From Bradyrhizobium lablabi (GTDB taxonomy: Bacteria; Pseudomonadota; Alphaproteobacteria; Rhizobiales; Xanthobacteraceae): a stretch of DNA of 64,000 nt. Location of the stretch: assembly GCF_018129385.1 (NCBI RefSeq), contig NZ_JAFCLN010000007.1, forward strand, positions 124,001 through 188,000, in the 5' to 3' direction. Under the pieces are notes generated by a model. It made no database searches. It saw only the letters and a program-made list of their open reading frames with translations, and had not been told where the DNA came from. Of the stretch, positions 62,098-64,000 are shown piece by piece. The translations under genes and the position numbers were made by a program. The stretch's first letter is position 1. The number at the start of each line of letters is the position of its first letter.

Positions 62098-63999
62098 CTA
62101 GGCGGGTCTGAAGCCCGCTTGTTCCAGCGCCTTGCGGCCCGCCTCCGATGCCAGCGCTTCGAAAAACGCCTGCACCGCCGGTCGCCGCTTGCGCGCCGTC
62201 ACCAGTGCAAAGTCATAATGCTCTTCCGCCTGCGGAATGAAACCGAGCCCGGATGCATGCGCCACCGGCGCAATCGTCATACCCCAGTCGGCGCGATGCT
62301 GCGCCACGGCCGCGGCAACCGCATTGTGCGAGCGCGGCTGATTCCAGTAACCGTCGGGCCGCGCTTCTCCCAGCAGGCGGTCGATCAGGATGCGCGTGCC
62401 CGCGCCCTGGTTGCGGTTGACCATGATGCAGGCGGGATCTGACAGCGCGGAGCGCACCGCTTCCTGCGCAGTCAGCCCCTCGAAACGTTTATCGCCCTTG
62501 CGGAACACGATGCCCTGCATGCGCCGCCAGCCGGGCACCAGTTCGAGGCCCTCGCCGAGGAACGGCGTGTTGTAGGTCTCGGTCTTCTCGTCGAACAGAT
62601 GGATCGGCGCAAAGTCGCATTCGCCGCGCCTGGCCGCCGCCAGCCCACCAAGGCTGCCGACCGCGATCGAGCGCACCACCAGACCTGCATGCGCGAGCGG
62701 CGCGGTGACGAGATCGAGCCCGGTGCAATGGCTGCCGACGATGACAAGATCAGGCACACGCACATGCGGCGTGAATAGCGTGACTTCCGTTTGCGAGCCC
62801 GCCGGCATCTGGTCCGCCAGCGCCTCGATCTTCAGAAAACCGTCGGCCTGCGCGAACGAGGTGATTGCGCCGCTTCCCTTGCCGGTGGGATAGGCGATCA
62901 GGCCCTCAGTGCCTTCCACCAGCGACACCATCACGAATTCGGTGCGGCCGAGTTCGGAAGCGATCCGCACCGGCACCCTCGCCGTCACCTTGGCATCCGG
63001 GCGCGGCGGCAGGCCCGCCATCCGGCGCAGCACCGGCACGATCATGTCGTGAAAGGTGAACATCGCCGAGGTCGGAAAGCCCGGCAGGATGATCACGGGC
63101 TTGCCGTCACAGACCGCAAGACACAGCGGCTTGCCCGGCTTGAGCGCCACGCCATGGGCGATGATGCCGGGCTTGCCGAGCTGGCCGATGATGCGATGAG
63201 AGACATCGCCTGCGCCTTTTGAGGTGCCGCCGGACAGCACCAGCATGTCGCTGGTGGCGAGCGCCTCGCGCATCGCTGCTTCCAGGGCCGCCTCGTCATC
63301 GGGGATGGCGCCGAGAAATGCGGCCTCGCCGCCGTTCTCGTTGATCGCCGCCGTGACGATCGCGCCATTGGTATCGTAGATCGCGGCGGGGCGGAGCGGA
63401 TGGCCGGGCTGCACCAGTTCGTCACCGGTGGAAATGACGGCAACGCGCGGCCGGCGCGCGACGGAAATTTGCGCGATGCCGCACGCGGCCAGCATGCCGA
63501 TCTCACGCGAGCCGATAACAGTGCCAGCGCGCAACAGCGCCTCACCGCGCGCGATATCCGAGCCGGCATAGGAGATGAACTGCCCCGGGGATGCAGCGCG
63601 GCGGATTTCAATCGCGCGCGAGCCTGACGGCTGGGTATGCTCGACCATCACGATGGCATCGGCGCCGCGCGGCACCGGACCGCCGGTGGCGATCGGTGTC
63701 GCGGTGCCCGACAGCACAGGGCGCGTCGGCGCGATGCCGCAGGCGATCACCTCGTCGTTCAGGATCAGCCGAACCGGCGCAGCCTCGCCCGCGGACGCGA
63801 GATCGGCAGAGCGCACGGCAAAACCGTCGACATTGGAACGGTCGAACGGCGGCACGTCGATCGGCGCAAAGATATCCTCCGACAGCGCGCAGCCTAGCGC
63901 ATGCGCGAGGCTTCGTTGCTCGCCCGGCACGGGGCGCGGAAACAGCGCGGCCTCAAAGCGCACCAGCGCTTCCTCACGCGACAAAATCGTCAGGAACTG
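62098..63999 (-). CDS. MoeA-like protein fused to a periplasmic-binding-protein-type domain (5' truncated)
   Basis: 633 codons are in view, and the frame stays open to the right window edge, so the N-terminus lies outside. Residues equivalent to MoeA: VPPFDRSNVDGFAV, GGPVPRGADAIVMVEH, VISTGDELVQPG, LSGGTSKGAGDVS and LPGFPTSAMFTF. After about residue 400 comes a PBP-like domain (DLVIVGSHCTGLDLV, MVNRNQGAGTRILIDRLLGE, DWGMTIAPVAHASGLGFIP). Such fusions are known as MoeA/LysR-substrate-binding-like proteins and may couple molybdenum cofactor insertion to oxyanion or ligand binding. Second MoeA paralogue in the window; it may serve another molybdoenzyme. Confidence 0.9.
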   Translation of the reverse strand, partial: QFLTILSREEALVRFEAALFPRPVPGEQRSLAHALGCALSEDIFAPIDVPPFDRSNVDGFAVRSADLASAGEAAPVRLILNDEVIACGIAPTRPVLSGTATPIATGGPVPRGADAIVMVEHTQPSGSRAIEIRRAASPGQFISYAGSDIARGEALLRAGTVIGSREIGMLAACGIAQISVARRPRVAVISTGDELVQPGHPLRPAAIYDTNGAIVTAAINENGGEAAFLGAIPDDEAALEAAMREALATSDMLVLSGGTSKGAGDVSHRIIGQLGKPGIIAHGVALKPGKPLCLAVCDGKPVIILPGFPTSAMFTFHDMIVPVLRRMAGLPPRPDAKVTARVPVRIASELGRTEFVMVSLVEGTEGLIAYPTGKGSGAITSFAQADGFLKIEALADQMPAGSQTEVTLFTPHVRVPDLVIVGSHCTGLDLVTAPLAHAGLVVRSIAVGSLGGLAAARRGECDFAPIHLFDEKTETYNTPFLGEGLELVPGWRRMQGIVFRKGDKRFEGLTAQEAVRSALSDPACIMVNRNQGAGTRILIDRLLGEARPDGYWNQPRSHNAVAAAVAQHRADWGMTIAPVAHASGLGFIPQAEEHYDFALVTARKRRPAVQAFFEALASEAGRKALEQAGFRPA

Positions 64000-64000
64000 G

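Overview
The window is dense, GC-rich alphaproteobacterial chromosome. Gene order, the repeat families between genes, EcfG-type promoter motifs and many short orphan genes point to a Bradyrhizobium-like member of the Nitrobacteraceae; this is an inference from sequence character, not a database match.

Layout. (1) 2-4028: pentose-phosphate/gluconate genes gnd (3' end only), zwf, pgl, gntK and a HAD phosphatase. (2) 4163-20389: alpha-glucan and trehalose block. A GH15 hydrolase and malQ lie on the minus strand. Divergent from them is a tight plus-strand operon treS-mak (fused), glgB, glgX, treZ, treY. Perfect or near EcfG (general stress) promoter motifs lie back to back between the two units. 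The maltokinase half of the fusion has lost conserved active-site residues, and no glgE is present. (3) 20390-25064: repeats and hairpins, a PHA-system protein, a DUF3309 peptide, and the divergent NHEJ pair ligD/ku with overlapping EcfG-type promoters. (4) 25214-34166: an acyl-CoA synthetase; a four-gene coupled operon of unknown function built round a membrane-anchored Clp-like AAA+ ATPase, a membrane-anchored Sel1-repeat protein and two other membrane proteins; a lone substrate-binding protein; and a Cache-HAMP adenylate/guanylate cyclase. (5) 34316-42598: a complete kdp potassium system (small peptide, kdpF, small peptide, kdpA, B, C, D, E). (6) 43053-46575: an island of short, mostly unrecognised genes plus a DapA-family protein lacking the Schiff-base lysine. 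(7) 46701-60546: formate/oxalate island. It holds a two-subunit NAD-linked formate dehydrogenase (FdsA and an FdsG-FdsB fusion), an OxlT-type transporter, a DctB/DctD-type two-component pair, a TusA-like sulfur carrier, moeA, mobB, and divergently fdhD-mobA. The oxlT upstream region carries a near-perfect sigma-54 promoter with two tandem palindromic upstream sites. (8) 60666-64000: a short protein, a NicC-like FAD monooxygenase and a MoeA/periplasmic-binding-protein fusion running off the window end.

How it fits together. Regions 1-3 link NADPH supply, glucan/trehalose interconversion and DNA repair to a probable general stress response. Region 7 joins enzyme, cofactor assembly (Mo/W-bis-guanylyl cofactor, sulfuration), substrate transport and its own sigma-54 regulator. 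The best candidates for undescribed biology are the AAA+/Sel1 membrane operon (26978-31309), the catalytically altered TreS-Mak and DapA-like proteins, and the oxlT enhancer module.
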